Shown: in pieces, positions 39,620 to 52,003 of the stretch
Position numbering within the stretch: the stretch's first letter is position 1
Layout: the number at the start of each line of letters is the position of its first letter
Assembly: GCA_037893245.1 (NCBI GenBank)
Contig: JBAIAA010000437.1
Location: 186,001-250,000, forward strand
Origin: Crossaster papposus
Lineage: Eukaryota; Echinodermata; Asteroidea; Velatida; Solasteridae
Direction: 5' to 3'
DNA length: 64,000 nucleotides
Notes under the pieces: model-generated
Seen by the model: the letters and a program-made list of their open reading frames with translations, nothing else
Database searches by the model: none
Told to the model about the DNA's origin: nothing
Made by a program: the position numbers and the translations under genes

Positions 39620-40235
39620 GATCGTGCGTGGTATTTCTTAATAATTCAGTAGTAAATATTTTCGATATCTGCAAATGGTGTATACTACATTTAACCACAG
39701 AATTTCTCGCTTACGGTCACCATTTTCCGCTAACCGCGCTAGCAGACAAATTATTTGCTCACCCGGTAAAGCACAGAATCCTTAGTTACGGGATGTACGC
39801 ATGCTCAGAGACCAAAATTTCTCGTGAAATACGTTTACCGTAAGCACCGAATTTTCTGCTATAGTAAGCAGGGATTTTTCGCTAACGGTAAGCAGAGCCA
39901 AGAAATTGGGCCATGACCTCTACAAAGCCGTACGGTGTACACATTTTTCTTTTCATCCCGTTTTGACCCCGTGGTTCTAAGAGAACTCTTTGGTTTTAGA
40001 CATAGTTTTGTCTGGAGATTATGATTAAAAACAGTTCTTCACAAAAACGCCTGTCGAATTTGATTATCGACCAAAATCGGCACTAAATGATCAACAGCGA
40101 CGGGGCATTTGTTCATGGTCGCATTACGCTAGCGCGTCACATTAGTTTGAAATACATGCGCTCTGGTACCACGTGATCCGAATTCTCCAATCACAACTCG
40201 GGTCATAGGCCATTGTATCATTGCGAATCAAAACC
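39620..40235. other. no gene; dispersed repeat fragment
   Basis: About 60 bp at 39634-39690 are the reverse complement of 8270-8330 (shared CAGATATC and GAATTATTAAGAAATA blocks), so a dispersed element lies here. Several CTTACGGT and GCTAACGGTAAGC motifs follow. Confidence 0.5.
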
Positions 40236-40718
40236 TTGAGCAAGTTCGGGCGCGAACTATAGTTAACCATTAGTCAGTCTCTGCTTTACCAATGCGCATG
40301 CTCAAATGCAGTTCGCTCGAACGGCTCTAGTCGAACTATTGTTGAAAATATGGCAACCGCTTTGTTTACATTTGCGACATGAATGAGATGGGTATTGCCA
40401 CTATTCTTCCACGCAAGTAGGATAAGCCATAACGTTAGTCATAGTGGTCCAAAAACAAGACAAACAATTACATTAGGCCCGCCAGATTTTCACTTAACGT
40501 TACTGCCTTTCCCTCCGTACCGTCCGACTACTGACATCACCTTTTTCTACGTCACTGGTTCTCTCCATGTTTTCCTATGAAAGGGGCTACTGTCAACCAG
40601 CGGCAACCGTGCTCCGGGGTCTGGTTCCAAATAGTCGACTAGATAGTCCAACCATTCTGCGTTCGAGCGATGTTAGTCGAACTATGGTTAACTATAGTTC
40701 GCGCCCGAACTTGCTCAA
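40236..40718. mobile_element. 483-bp MITE with 35-bp perfect terminal repeats
   Basis: TTGAGCAAGTTCGGGCGCG... at the left is inverted without mismatch over 35 bp at the right end. A related partial copy of the right half lies at 51765-51895. The open frames inside are not recognised. Confidence 0.88.
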
Positions 40719-43197
40719 TCATGGCGTCGCCCGGCCATGTCACGATCGTCGCGTGTCGAAGACTCCGTGATAAAAAACAGTTGTTTTGTTCACTTAAAAT
40801 AATGTTACGGCCGAGAAAATCTTTGTGAAAATGACAACGAATTGGCAGAGAAGTTGGTGAGCCTAGACCTGCTACTGTGTGCTATAACTGTCGTACCAGA
40901 ATTGGTCGTGAAAACCAGCCAAACAGTCCCGTGACACTACACAGTACATGCATCGGGCTTACACTAAACGTTGCGTGTTGGTACCGCTGGATTATTGATC
41001 CCGAACGCCTGACAATCTGCAATATGCCTGGCATGCAGCGGAGAAGCGTAAACATGCAGAGACACTGTCGGAGAAACCCCTTTTGCCTCCCAAAACTCAG
41101 TCTCGGCCTTGTCGGGTTCGCTGTCATCATCGGGTCCTGTATATTGCCGCCTAGATCAGTACTTTGTGTCAGTAGATGTATTATTGATATTGGCAAGGAA
41201 CCAAGCAAGAGGTTGAGTTACCCAATGATCTTGGACATGCCAAAACAGTAAAGATGCAGGTAGGTCATGTAAACGTATATTAACGATCTAATCTGCTTAC
41301 TCAGCTTGCCTTCCCATCAGATTATGTGTATATCGAATTTTGAGAGGCTGTTTTACCTTAAAAATGTATGTTGAATAGACATACATGATTGTAGACAAAA
41401 TAAAATTAAAATTAATTTCTCTTACCTTGGCCCCGGAAAATCTGCTTCTGAAGTTCTGGTTATTACCAGATCTACCCCAATTTTGACAGCCCAGACAGGG
41501 GGTGGGGGTTGCACGGGGGTGGGGTTGGTTTGGGGATTGGTTGGGGGTTGGAAAATAACCCCTGCTTATATGCTTCAGCTTCATCACCATTACTAAACTG
41601 CACAAATGATGACCCAAGTGGGGCTATATTGACCTTTTTTACATTTTTTTCTCGTAACAGGTCGTTCAAAAATCCATTATTGATTGTATGTTTTCCCCCT
41701 CTTGTTTATCACCAGATTCAACCTTTTTATGCAGTTGCTACTCAAGAAACAAGCATTGATGATGGCAGATCTCTAAAGAAGCATTTACTCAGATCCGGTG
41801 CCAGCCTACCATCTATAAGCCCCAAAGTTTGAAGCACGTCCTATCAGCCGAGTACATAATTTGCCAAATATCGCATGGGTTGTTAAAATTGTAACATTAA
41901 TGTTCTAACTTCAGTGATTTTTTTATTTGTTTTAACGGAAAAGTTGAAAGAATTATGCTCGAACTGGTTATGATTGAACTGGTTGATGATATTTAAGACA
42001 CGTCAGGAGCATTTCTTTTTGACACTTTTAATTATTTTCATTTTAACTGAATTTGTTTTCAACGCTCTTTCTAGTTGAAAAGTGTAACCAGGTAAAAACT
42101 TATTAGAAATACACACTGAAACATCCATTATGGAGTATGAATATCCCCTTTTTGAGAAAATATTGACTAATTGTACTAAAAATGGGCATTCACACAAATG
42201 TATTCAAATTGTGCATACAATTCACTCTTTCTGTCATTTCAAATGTTATTACAACATTGACTTTAATCACAATAATTGTTTATAGACAATTCAGTATGCC
42301 ATTGATTACAGTATGCCCAGTAAGGTTAATACAGATCCAGTGTAAAATAAAACTGTGGGGTGGGTCAGGCACTATCACTCGTGGACCACAGCAACCAACA
42401 TGTGGGTACAGGGCCACAAATTGTGAACATTTATTTGTTTATCCTCAATTGTCATGTGATTCTGTTTATTTTAATGTCACTTTGCAATGTTATGTTCCAT
42501 AAGTGAGCACAGAAGATTGTGTAGTGCTGACAAGAATATAATGACAAACAATAGATTTTGTGTGGATATTATTTTTTATTGTTTTCATTATTATGTATTT
42601 CATTACAAGCTTGCCTTACATATGAAACCTATTGACCCCTTTAAACAAAACAGCTGATTACCCATCCCCCTCCCTCCAACAATATTTATAATAATAGTTT
42701 TTCTTTTTAAATTATAAAAAATAATGCAGATTGAAAAAGCCATTTTATTTATCAATCAAATATCAAAAAAACGTATTTAAATAGATCAATCTAGGCACCT
42801 ATCAAGCCAAAGGGAGTGGTTTACAATTACATGTAGACAGGGGTAAAAAGCTATATTTGTCACACAAAAAAACGTTGATGTCCTGTGATGTATATGTGTT
42901 ATACGGGGCAAGTTGGTTTGAGTCAATATACATTAAGTGGGGGAAAAAGGTATGGGGCGAAGTGGCTTTGGGGCAAAATTGTTATTAAAACTAGGCGAGA
43001 AAAACGAACTCGCCCCATGCTAGTTTCGCCCCATTACATTTTTTAAGTGAATAACTTAAGTTCGACTGGATATTTTGTGGAGAACTTTTAGCATAGTATT
43101 TTAAATAGCTACTAGAAACTATATATGCCTTCAAAAAGTAGACCCATGGGGGTCGAAACAAAACTCATTTTCTAGGCATCTTTTCAGTTACACCATA
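40719..43197. other. 2.5 kb without a recognised gene
   Basis: Several open frames (for example 40877-41251 plus, 41472-41669 minus) show no domain. A possible terminal exon lies at 41717-41832: an acceptor TTTATCACCAG is followed by IQPFYAVATQETSIDDGRSL to a stop, but no partner exon was found. An 82-bp hairpin, ATGGGGCGAA...TTCGCCCCAT, lies near 42953-43034. Confidence 0.35.
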
Positions 43198-44084
43198 CAT
43201 TATATAATTTTTTTGAAAAATCTGTGAAAAAATTGCTTACCAATAGCTTTCTTCACAATGTGTTCAGGTAGGTGTCTACAAACACCTCTCAATTTATTCA
43301 TTTTCAAATGCTTGGGGAAAAGTCATAATTCAAAATGGCGTCCAAAATGGTCGCCAAAATTTGATTTTTTTATTTTAAATCATATATTGACCAAAATAAC
43401 CATTAATATGGGAATAAATCCACAATATATTGTTTTAGGGCCATTGTAAACTCTTCCCAGGCATATTTTCTTGCTTCAAATCCAAGATGGCGGCCAAAAT
43501 AGCCGTCAAAATGGAAAAATGTGGATAAAGTCAGTTTGGCCAGAAATGTATATGGGGAAGAAACCACAAAAACATTGTTCTTGGACAATTGTGAACTCTT
43601 GCTAAGCATATATGTTTTATTATCTTGCTTTATATCTAAGATGGTGGCCAAACGCCGTCCAAAATGCCGCCAAAATGGAAAAAATTGTTGATAAAGTCAT
43701 AGTTTGGTCAGGAATTGTATAATAAATATGGGGAAGAAACCACGAAAACATTGTTCTAGGGCCCTGCTAAGTATATTTCTATCATTATCTTGCTTAAAAT
43801 CCAACTGTCTACTAACACCTCTGAATTTGTTCCATCCCAAATCCTTGTGAAACATTATAGCAGCCAATCAAAGTTGGGTACCCGGATGGCTTGGGCGAAA
43901 CAATGAAACAATGACAATTTGCATATAGATATTAGCTTCTGAAATGTTTAACTAGGTTCTTTGGGGGGTGTTCATTCGATTCCAACCATTAGTTTTGAGT
44001 ACAAATGACTCTCTGGCTATAACAATTATATTACATAGAAATGTATCTCAATTGAAACCTTGGGTAGTCAGTTCTCTAGTTCAT

Positions 44085-44545
44085 TCTACTCATTCTACTC
44101 CCCGGCATCTCCCTCACTCCTCTCGTTAACTAGCTGGTTGATGTTCTGGCAAGAGTTACCATGGCCGACAGTTGCCGCAAGCAGAAATACACTTGACTCC
44201 TTGCTTTTTACAGCAGCACCTGAGTGTGCTACCCACCCCCCCCTCCCTGACGGTTGCAGCCGACAAACTTTAGAAGATAGTCCGATGCAATAGGGTATGT
44301 TGTAGGGACCAGCGCATAACCTTGGTCACCGAGCTTCCATCCATAGTCCAGGACATCCAATGATGGAGTTTGCAGCAGCAGCCAATCTCTAGTCTGGAGA
44401 TAAGCCCGGAGAGAGTGCTGTGCTGCATGCTTCTGTTGTCGGGGGGGGGGGGGGGGGGCAGTTTCTCAGGTTTGATGCTTCCCAGCAGCGGCCCGCTTGC
44501 TGAAGATGTCAAATCTCAAGTCCCCCAAGTCTTCGGATGGTTTCC
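44085..44545 (-). pseudogene. C-terminal gene fragment with Cys-rich (CXC/tesmin-like) end, left arm
   Basis: The minus strand continues LGDLRFDIFSKRAAAG with QHSLRAYLQTRDWL, then ALVPTTYPIASDYLLKFVGC and, after a frameshift in a G-rich stretch, RCCCKKQGVKCISACGNC. The spacing of Cys (CCC, C, C, C) resembles a CXC/tesmin-like or other metal-binding tail. The right-arm copy lacks about 260 bp of this segment. An 18-nt G run (44441-44458) replaces five C of the other arm. Confidence 0.6.
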
Positions 44546-45964
44546 CTGTGGGAATTACCAAGTTCGTGCTGAGAGATGTTTTGTTCAGCGAGCAAGAGTT
44601 CAAAGACATGGAGGACCTCATCAAAAATGCAACAGATGAGAAAACAGGTAATTGCAATCTCCCCAATCTGTAAATCTCAAATTATCTCTAAATACTCAAA
44701 TTGCCGTGCCAAATGATATCTGTTCATATTATATAATTAATATCAATTTCAAACTTTTAATTTTCAACAGGTACAACGTACGCAGCAAGGATAGTCACTG
44801 TGTTCAAGAAAAGGAGAGGTGAGGTTGCTGAGGGAGGAAAGACACCTGCACTCTGTGTCTGGTACCACGGCAGAATCGATCTTATTAAGGTGTTCATCAG
44901 GTACGTGTGAGCGTATCCCGGATCACACAGTTCAACTCAGACCAAACACGCCCTGCGATTTAATTTGACGCCAACACCGATGTCTCTATTTGACAAAGAC
45001 CAAAGGTTGCGAAAGCCAGACAAGGCTGCCCTAGCAAGGGTCCTGAAAGCATTTGTGGAACCCGTTGAACAACACCCGTCCCCTGCACGAGCCTTGTGAT
45101 TGATGGTGGGTGGCTCCTGCACGTCAGATGGGAGGCTAACCGTACATGGAAGGACATCGCCGAGAGCTACCTGCAGCTTGTAAATCCATAGGGAGACAGT
45201 GCCTTAGGATCACTGTGGTCTTTGACGGATACGGCAGCTCCACACAGATCACCAGAGACGAACAAAGAACGCATGCTGCGACATTCTTATTCGCCCAGAC
45301 ATCAAAAGCCTCATTCCAAGAGAAAAGTTCCTCGACAACAAGAGCAACAAGACCCAGTTAATTCGGCTACTTGCTGAGACATTCGGTAGAAATGGGATCA
45401 GTGTATAGAAATGCCCCGTTGATGCGGACACCTCTACGGTTCGGGCAGCTCTAGATGAGGCAAGATATTCCCCTGTTGAGGTGAAGGGTGAGGACACCGA
45501 CATCATGGTTTTGCTGACTTATCATGCTGCAGACCACCCGATCTTCCTCACAACAGCCAAAGGAACATCTTACAATGTCGGCAAGATCCGGAAGGCCCTC
45601 CCAGAGAAATACAGGAAGTATCTGATCTTCTTGCATAGCTTTTCCGGCTGCGATACAGTGTCTGCGATTTCTCGGTTTAGCAAATCAACTTTGCTAACCA
45701 AGCTCTGCAAGACTGACAAAGCGGAGAGGGCCATGGACGTGTTTCTGGACATCTGAGCCGGGAAAGATGACATCATCAAAGCCGGCTGTGAACTACTCAA
45801 GCTCATGTTCCGCGAGAAACCATCCGAAGATTTAGGGGACTTGAAATTTGACATCTTCAGCAAGCGGGCCGCTGCTGGAAGCATCAAACCTGAGAAACTG
45901 CCCCCTACAACAGAAGATACTGCCGGCCATGGTAACTCTTGCCAGAACATCAACCAGCCAAAAT
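44508..45964 (+). pseudogene. putative PIN/FEN-superfamily nuclease-like protein of the inverted-repeat element
   Basis: In shifting frames the plus strand encodes VGITKFVLRDVLFSEQEFKD, VWYHGRIDLIKVFI, then DKDQRLRKPDKAALARVLKA, VIDGGWLLH, ITVVFDGYGSS, KVPRQ/REKFLDNKSNKTQLIRLL, DADTSTVRAALDEARY, GEDTDIMVLLTYHA and FLHSFSGCDTVSAISRF. The spaced acidic motifs IDGG, VFDGY, DADT, GEDTD and SGCDT recall FEN/XPG-type PIN nucleases. Stops near 45195, 45370 and 45404, plus frameshifts, make this copy non-functional. The first 36 nt belong to the inverted arm, so the original N-terminus is missing. The nuclease assignment is inference. Confidence 0.6.
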
Positions 45965-46533
45965 AATGACGAGAGGAGTGAGGGAGATGCCGGGGAGTAG
46001 AACGAGTATAGTGAACTAGAGAACTGACTACCCAAGGTTTCAATTGAGATACATTTCTATTTAATATATTTGTTATGGCCAGGGAGTCATTTGTACTCAA
46101 AACTAATGGTTGGAATCGAATGAACACCCCCCAAAAGACCTAGTTAGACATTCCACAAGCTAATATTTGCAAATTGTTATTTTTCCATTGTTTCGCCCAA
46201 GCCATCCAGGTACCCAACTTTGATTGGCTGCTATAATGTTTCACAAGGATTTGGGATGGAACAAATTCAGAGGTGTTAGTAGACAGTTGGATTTTAAGCA
46301 AGATAATGATAGAAATATACTTAGCAGGGCCCTAGAACAATGTTTTCTTGGTTTCTTCCCTATATTTATTATACAATTCCTGGCCAAACTATGACTTTAT
46401 CCAAAAAAAATTCCATTTTGGCGGCATTTGGCCACCATCTTAAATATAAAGCATGATAATAAAACATATATGCTTAGCAAGAGTTCACAATTGTCCAAGA
46501 ACAAGGTTTTTGTGGTTTCTTCCCCATATTAAT

Positions 46534-47947
46534 TGTGACCCGGCAAAGTGTTCTTTATACAAGTTTATTTAATCAGCAAAAAAAGGTTGATGGGTAAGTC
46601 TATAAGGAAACAGAAGCAATAATAATAGGTAAACATCGAACTACATGTGTAATAAGTATAGGAAATAGGAAAGATAACTCAACGTTAAGTCAACATCATC
46701 AAATAAAACCTTAAACATCTTAAATTCTTTTGTCCGAAGGTAAAAGTTCCTTTAGTAGAGAAACATAATTATACCCTCTAGTCAAAGATAAACTTGTTTC
46801 TTAATCCACCTAATTAGATATTCCTGGCAACTCTAGAGTCCAGCCAAGAACACTATAAAACTCCTGGTCAATGCTATACTCAATAGGCAGTTGCCCAAAG
46901 GACAAATACATACTAATAAGCTAGGGGGTAGCCCTACTAGCAGCCTTGGCTATAACATAAACAATCCACACAGGGGGGGGGGGGAGCTCTATTGTGCAGG
47001 TTGATGTGCACTGATCACATAACGATTAGCTGTACACATACACATACCCATACCCACAGCACAGTGCATGTATCGATATACACAGAGTTGTGTGATGTAG
47101 CTATGCCTATTATCGATATGCAACTTTAACTACTGGTCTTACACTCAGCTATAACCCTGGAGGTTCCTAACAAATTCTACCAGCTGGTATACTCATTAAC
47201 TCAATCTTATTAGTGCTTCTAAGCTAAACCACAAAATACAATCTATCCATGATGCATGTACAAAAGTGCACCTGTTCTAAGGAATAGTTTCCAAAGTTGG
47301 TAAAACACTAAGCGAATGATTCTATGTGAGTAATCTATATCCCGTAAATAACAGAATGAAATATATCTCGACCACCTCTGAATACGTGAACAAATAAAGA
47401 ATAGGAAGCATGGTAAAAGTAATTATAAACTTATAAACGTAACCTAGCAAGTTAAGAACTTTGCATGAAGCAAAGTGAATCAAGTGAATCAAGTAAAACG
47501 AGTATAAGAGAATATCAAAATACAATTAACTTGAACCTCAAGTGAAACTTATACAGGCATAAACCCTAGTGGACTGGCCCAACAGTTTCAGGGATATTAC
47601 CAAAAGTGGTCAACATATCTGAACAATTAAAATGCAATACATCATCTTTCTAAATAGTATAACACAATATAAATTGTAGACTAGTAATAATGAGAGGAAA
47701 GGAACTATTTAGTACTTACAGAACAAGGATAGGAAAGGATCACTGAGTTCTGCTTTATAGGAGTGGAGCTTGCAAATATAGTTGATAATGAAATGAGCTG
47801 ATAGCTCAGGCTGACCACACTATAGGGCCTAAGACCCTCAGTGGGTGGTTGTTGCTAGGGCAACCAGTGGGTCTACCTTGTACCATGCTGGTACCACTGA
47901 TCTGATATCGTCTTAAATGGGCAGTACACTGAAAGTGCCTGGTCACA
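46534..47947. mobile_element. 1.4-kb non-autonomous element inserted in the right arm
   Basis: The termini TGTGACCCGGCA and TGTGACCAGGCA are inverted, flanked by TAAT on both sides. The other arm of the host element reads continuously at the matching place (CTTCCCCATAT then ACATTTCTGGCC), confirming an insertion. It contains a 12-nt G run and no recognisable gene. Confidence 0.7.
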
Positions 47948-48318
47948 TAATTATTACATTTCTGGCCAAACTGACTTTTTCCATTTGTTTTATTTTGACG
48001 GCCATTTTGGCCGCCATCTTGGATTTGAAGCAAGAAAATATGCTTGGAAAGAGTTTACAATGGCCCTAGAACATTCTATTGTGGATTTATCCCCATATTA
48101 ATGGTTATTTTTGGTCAATATATGATTTTTACATTTTTTCCAAATTTTGGCGACCATTTTGGACGCCATTTTGAATTATGACTTTTCCCCAAGGATTTGG
48201 GAATGAATAAATTGAGAGGTGTTTGTAGACACCTACCTGAACACATTGTGAAGAAAGCTATTGGTAAGCAATTTTTTCACAGATTTTTCAATTTTTTTTT
48301 ATAATGCCCTATGGGATA

Positions 48319-49536
48319 GCGAGCCGTGAAGTTACCGGCGGCCATGTTGGGATATTCAAAACATTGCAGTGATCGCACGTGTGCGGCGCGTACAAACACA
48401 TGCATGCCAGACGAAACGTACATGTAGATACAAACTAGCTGCATCGATGGTGGGTAAATTACCTTAAAATATTTTGTAAATAAGTAAATTTATGATAGAA
48501 ACTCGTAGACTGTATGATCAGTGATTCTCACCCATCAGGCGAGCTCAAAATAGGGCTAACATGACATTTACACCAGTTTTTTTTTGCAATAGCATGTCTT
48601 CTTATTCCTCCATGGGCTTATGGCCACAATTACAACGACGTTAAATACCGAGTCCGCCAGCAGCATCGCCAAAACCAGGGGCCAATTTCATAAAACTTCA
48701 AGCACAAAAAATTGCTTAGCATGACAATTCATATTTGGGGGGAAAAGCAGGGTTACAAACCAACGTTTTAGGTGATGTATATTGTTTGTTGTTATTAAAT
48801 ATTCATATTCAATTATATGTTATTATTTACACGTGTGATTGATATATTTTTAATTGTGATTTTTTTAAAAGTTTATCAAGTACATAGTTTAAGCCGTTTA
48901 AGCTCATACTTATTTTTCCTGTCCACTTGTCCAGCAAGCATTTTTTGGACCCTTCCTAAAATATTTACTGAACATTTAGGTTTATTCCAAATCTAGACAC
49001 TGCCTTAAAACCCCACGAACAAACCCTATGTGCCAATAAAATTTTCCTAAAACACACTGAAATGTTCTAATTTATTTTATTATAAAACTGGCACTTTTTA
49101 GTGTCTGGATATAAATTTTAACCCAAAAATTTAAGAATTTCCTTGATCCAAAAAAACCTCGTTGTTCCTTCTCCTATGGTTTGTGCATAAGGTTATGATG
49201 TTGGAAATGTTAAACAAAATTGTTTGAAATAACTTGTCCGACAAATCCCATAGACTTTGCACTGCATTGCATCGTCTCACACGAATGTCTCATCATATCT
49301 TTTCCCGAAAATAGGGCTTTTTAACATTCAAACTTGGCGTATACATCTCATTCTTGGGTGTTGTTATGTTTAACCTAATTTTCCTAATCAAACTGGATCG
49401 TTTTTGTGACGTTAACTTCGTTTCCTGTGATATTAAATGAGTTTTCGCGGTCGTGCGCTATACAAACATGTGTACGCCTGCAATAATTGTAATATCCCAA
49501 TATGGCCGCCAATGGCTTCACGTGCAGAGCCGCTCG
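48319..49536. mobile_element. 1.2-kb inverted-repeat element
   Basis: CGAGC, GTGAAG, GGCGGCCAT and TTGGGATATT at the left end recur inverted at the right end (TATGGCCGCCAATGGCTTCACG). No gene was seen. A partial GGGGCCAATTTCATA MITE (from 48678) is nested inside. Confidence 0.65.
48678..48780. mobile_element. partial copy of the GGGGCCAATTTCATA MITE
   Basis: Matches the first 100 bp of the 242-bp family (GGGGCCAATTTCATAAAAC, ATTGCTTAGCATGACAA, GGGTTACAAACC), then diverges. Confidence 0.65.
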
Positions 49537-49962
49537 ACCTATCCAGTTTGTAGAGATCAGTGGCTTTCGCTTGGTCGTACTCGATTTACCATTAGTATTT
49601 TATTGACCAATAGGGGGCGTTAGGCTCCTGACATCGGCGCGTGATCGGTAATTTCTGGAAGAAGACGAGTGCTCTCACCCACCGCGTTTGTTCTGCGAAA
49701 ATCTGACCAGCGGTTTTCAATTGGTGCGAAAGACAAATATCGAAATCAGATTATCATAGAAGTTTATCTCCGTCTGATAAACTGCAAGCAGAATGTAGTC
49801 TAGTAATTATACAAAACGTTTTGCGAAGTTTACCTCTACGGAAAGTTCTTTAATTAAAGTGTCTAAAACTGACATATTGCTTTTCCTCTATTATAAAGCA
49901 AGACTCGCACTGACTTCACAATAAAGAATACACACAAATTGTGTTTTGTTTTTTTGTCCAAG

Positions 49963-50113
49963 GGGGATGATGAAAATCTTATGGAGGAGGATGTTGTCGT
50001 CTTAGGACGAGCCGATCCGACTGTGCAAGAGAGCTTAGATAGCGAGGCAATCACTGATCCCATGGAAGGAGAACAGACTTGGCCAACAGAAGAAGAACTA
50101 GCCCAAGCAAAAG
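49963..50113 (+). CDS. TSR1: TSR1 (pre-40S ribosome biogenesis factor), internal exon
   Basis: TTTTTTTGTCCAAG precedes an open exon encoding VVVLGRADPTVQESLDSE and DPMEGEQTWPTEEELAQAK, a segment highly characteristic of the GTPase-like ribosome assembly factor TSR1. The donor is GTAAAC (phase 1), followed at once by a 17-nt G run (50121-50137). TSR1 binds pre-40S particles in the nucleolus and cytoplasm. No exon for the N-terminal GTPase-like region was found upstream; the neighbouring 6 kb are transposons. Confidence 0.88.
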
Positions 50114-50760
50114 GTAAACAGGGGGGGGGGGGGGGGGCTGAACTCTGTCTTTTGCTTAGAAAGTAATTGATGGATCCCATGGAAGGAGAGCAGACCTGGC
50201 CAACAAAGAATGAACTAGCCCAAGCAGAAGAGGAACTTAACCCCATCCCTTGCTTAGAAAGTATTTATTGAATCCCATGGAAGGAGAGCAGACCTGACCA
50301 ACAGAGAAAGAACTAGCCCAAGCAAAAGGTATAAACTGGGGGAACTGAACCCTATCTTTTGGGTAGAAAGTAATTGTTGGATCCCATGGAGAAAAAACCC
50401 AAGAACTAGCAAACAGAGGAAGAACTAGCCCAAGCAGAAGGTAAACTGGGGAACTGCACCCTATCCCTTGCATTGAAAGTAATTATTGTATCCCATGGAA
50501 GGATAACAGACCTGACCAACAGAGGAAGAACTAGCCTAAGCAGAAGGTAAACTGGGGAACTGCACCCTATCTCTTGCTTAAGTAATTGTTGGATCCCATG
50601 AAGAAAAAAAAAGAACTAGCAAACAGAGAAAGAACTAGCCCAAGCAGAAGGTAAACTGGGGAACTGCACCCTATCTCTTGTTTAGAAAGTAATAATTGGA
50701 TGTTATGGAAGAAAAACCAGACCTGGCCACACGCCAATAGAACAATCCCTAGCCCAAGCA
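50056..50760 (+). repeat. tandem array derived from the TSR1 exon 3' end and its splice donor
   Basis: About seven copies, spaced 98-117 bp, each contain a version of ATCCCATGGAAGGA, CCAACAGAGGAAGAACTAGC and CAAGCAGAAGGTAAACTGG. The first copy is the 3' end of the real exon; later ones repeat the exon end, the donor and about 50 bp of intron. None keeps the reading frame across a whole unit. Confidence 0.85.
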
Positions 50761-51308
50761 GAACATAAACTGGGGGAACTACATGTAAACCTCATCCCTT
50801 GTTGAGACAGTAATATTTGAATCCTAATTTACTTTTATCCTTTTGTAGGTAAAAATTTAATCGAAAGGAATTTTTTTCAAGCATTTCATCTGCATAGGTC
50901 CTAAATTTAGACAAGTATTTTGCCTCTTTTTGTCGATAGCTGCCCGTTTCACTTTAGATTGAGCAAACAATTGATAACAAAAATTCATAAAACGGCGTAC
51001 ATACCATCGTGCGATTCGGTTGCATAATCTGCTGCTTGCTACCGGGAAATAGAGGAACCAGGCTAATCCTTGCCATGCAGCTCATGTTGGTATTAATGTC
51101 AAAGTTTCTAAGTGTGAACACGAATTCGTTTAAGTCCGTTGACTTGCCGCTTCCAGTCAAGCTTGTTCAAGTCATTGTAAAAAAAATGTTCGATTCCATT
51201 TTGGTCGATAATTACAAAAACAAGCGAACCACTGTCACACCTTGAACCAAACTTACTATCACCTTTTGACCTGTGACCTTTAACCTTGTGTTTGCCCCCC
51301 TCCTGCAG

Positions 51309-51418
51309 CTGCTTTAAAGGACGCCAACACCACTACGACCAAAAAGCGAGTACCTAAAGGAACCTCTGAATACCAGGCGGCTTGGATTATTGACAGCGAT
51401 CATGACGACCAAACCTCG
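51309..51418 (+). CDS. TSR1: TSR1 internal exon
   Basis: A strong acceptor CCCCCCTCCTGCAG, then a phase-1 start. The frame encodes ALKDANTTTTKKRVPKGTSE and YQAAWIIDSD, the conserved PKGTSxYQAxWI block of TSR1. The chosen donor is GTGATC after TCG (phase 0), because the next exon starts in phase 0; downstream the frame soon stops. Confidence 0.85.
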
Positions 51419-51739
51419 GTGATCAAATCCACTACAGTTTTATTCTTCCTGCAGTAAGCCCGTTCGATATCCCAACTGCGCATATGCACAACAATAACCG
51501 ACAATTTTTATCTTGAGATTAAGGCGGAAGACAAATGCACACAAGGCTACGGGGGACGAGGATTTGTGTATTTTCTCATGACAAACTCTGACCGTTTGCC
51601 AAATTTCATGCTTGTATCATCAAAATTTCTCTCAATATTTCCCTATATGCAAAAGAGATGAAATTTTGCACGGCAAAGTTAGTATTTTCGTTGTCTGCCA
51701 TTTGTTGAGATAGTTATGAAAACGTTGCCATTGATAACC

Positions 51740-51895
51740 AGTGCGACCAACCGCGGCAGGCTGGTCCCAAATAGTCAACTAGGCCATCCGTTATTGTCGG
51801 GTCATCCAACTAGTCCAACCATCGTTGACTAGCATGCGCTCGATTAGAGTTAGTCAAACTATGATTAACTGCAGTCCTTGAGTAAACTTGCCCTT
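51740..51895. mobile_element. partial MITE copy related to 40236-40718
   Basis: GGTCCCAAATAGTCAACTAG, TAGTCCAACCAT and GTTAGTCAAACTATGATTAAC correspond to the right half of the MITE at 40236-40718. It lies in the intron between the second and third TSR1 exons. Confidence 0.6.
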
Positions 51896-52003
51896 GTTTG
51901 TTTGTAATCGTGCCTTTCATACATCACCTCGTCCTCCCACCGAAGCGAGCGAGGCGGTGAAGCCGCCTCGTGTATATCTAATGCTGGCTTTTTTCCTCCA
52001 CAG

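Larger units (their letters stand above)
43198..48306. mobile_element. 5.1-kb long-inverted-repeat element carrying a PIN/FEN-like nuclease gene
   Basis: The left arm (43198-44544) is the inverse of the right arm (45811-48306, minus a later 1.4-kb insertion and small deletions). The outer TIR includes ATTATA...GAAAAATCTGTGAAAAAATTGC. The arms contain repeated ccAAGATGGCGGCCAAAAT-type motifs. Both arms carry the 3' end of the same gene; the left copy points outward and the right copy is continuous with the central coding region, so the element is a fold-back derivative of a longer parent. Its superfamily was not recognised. Confidence 0.75.
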
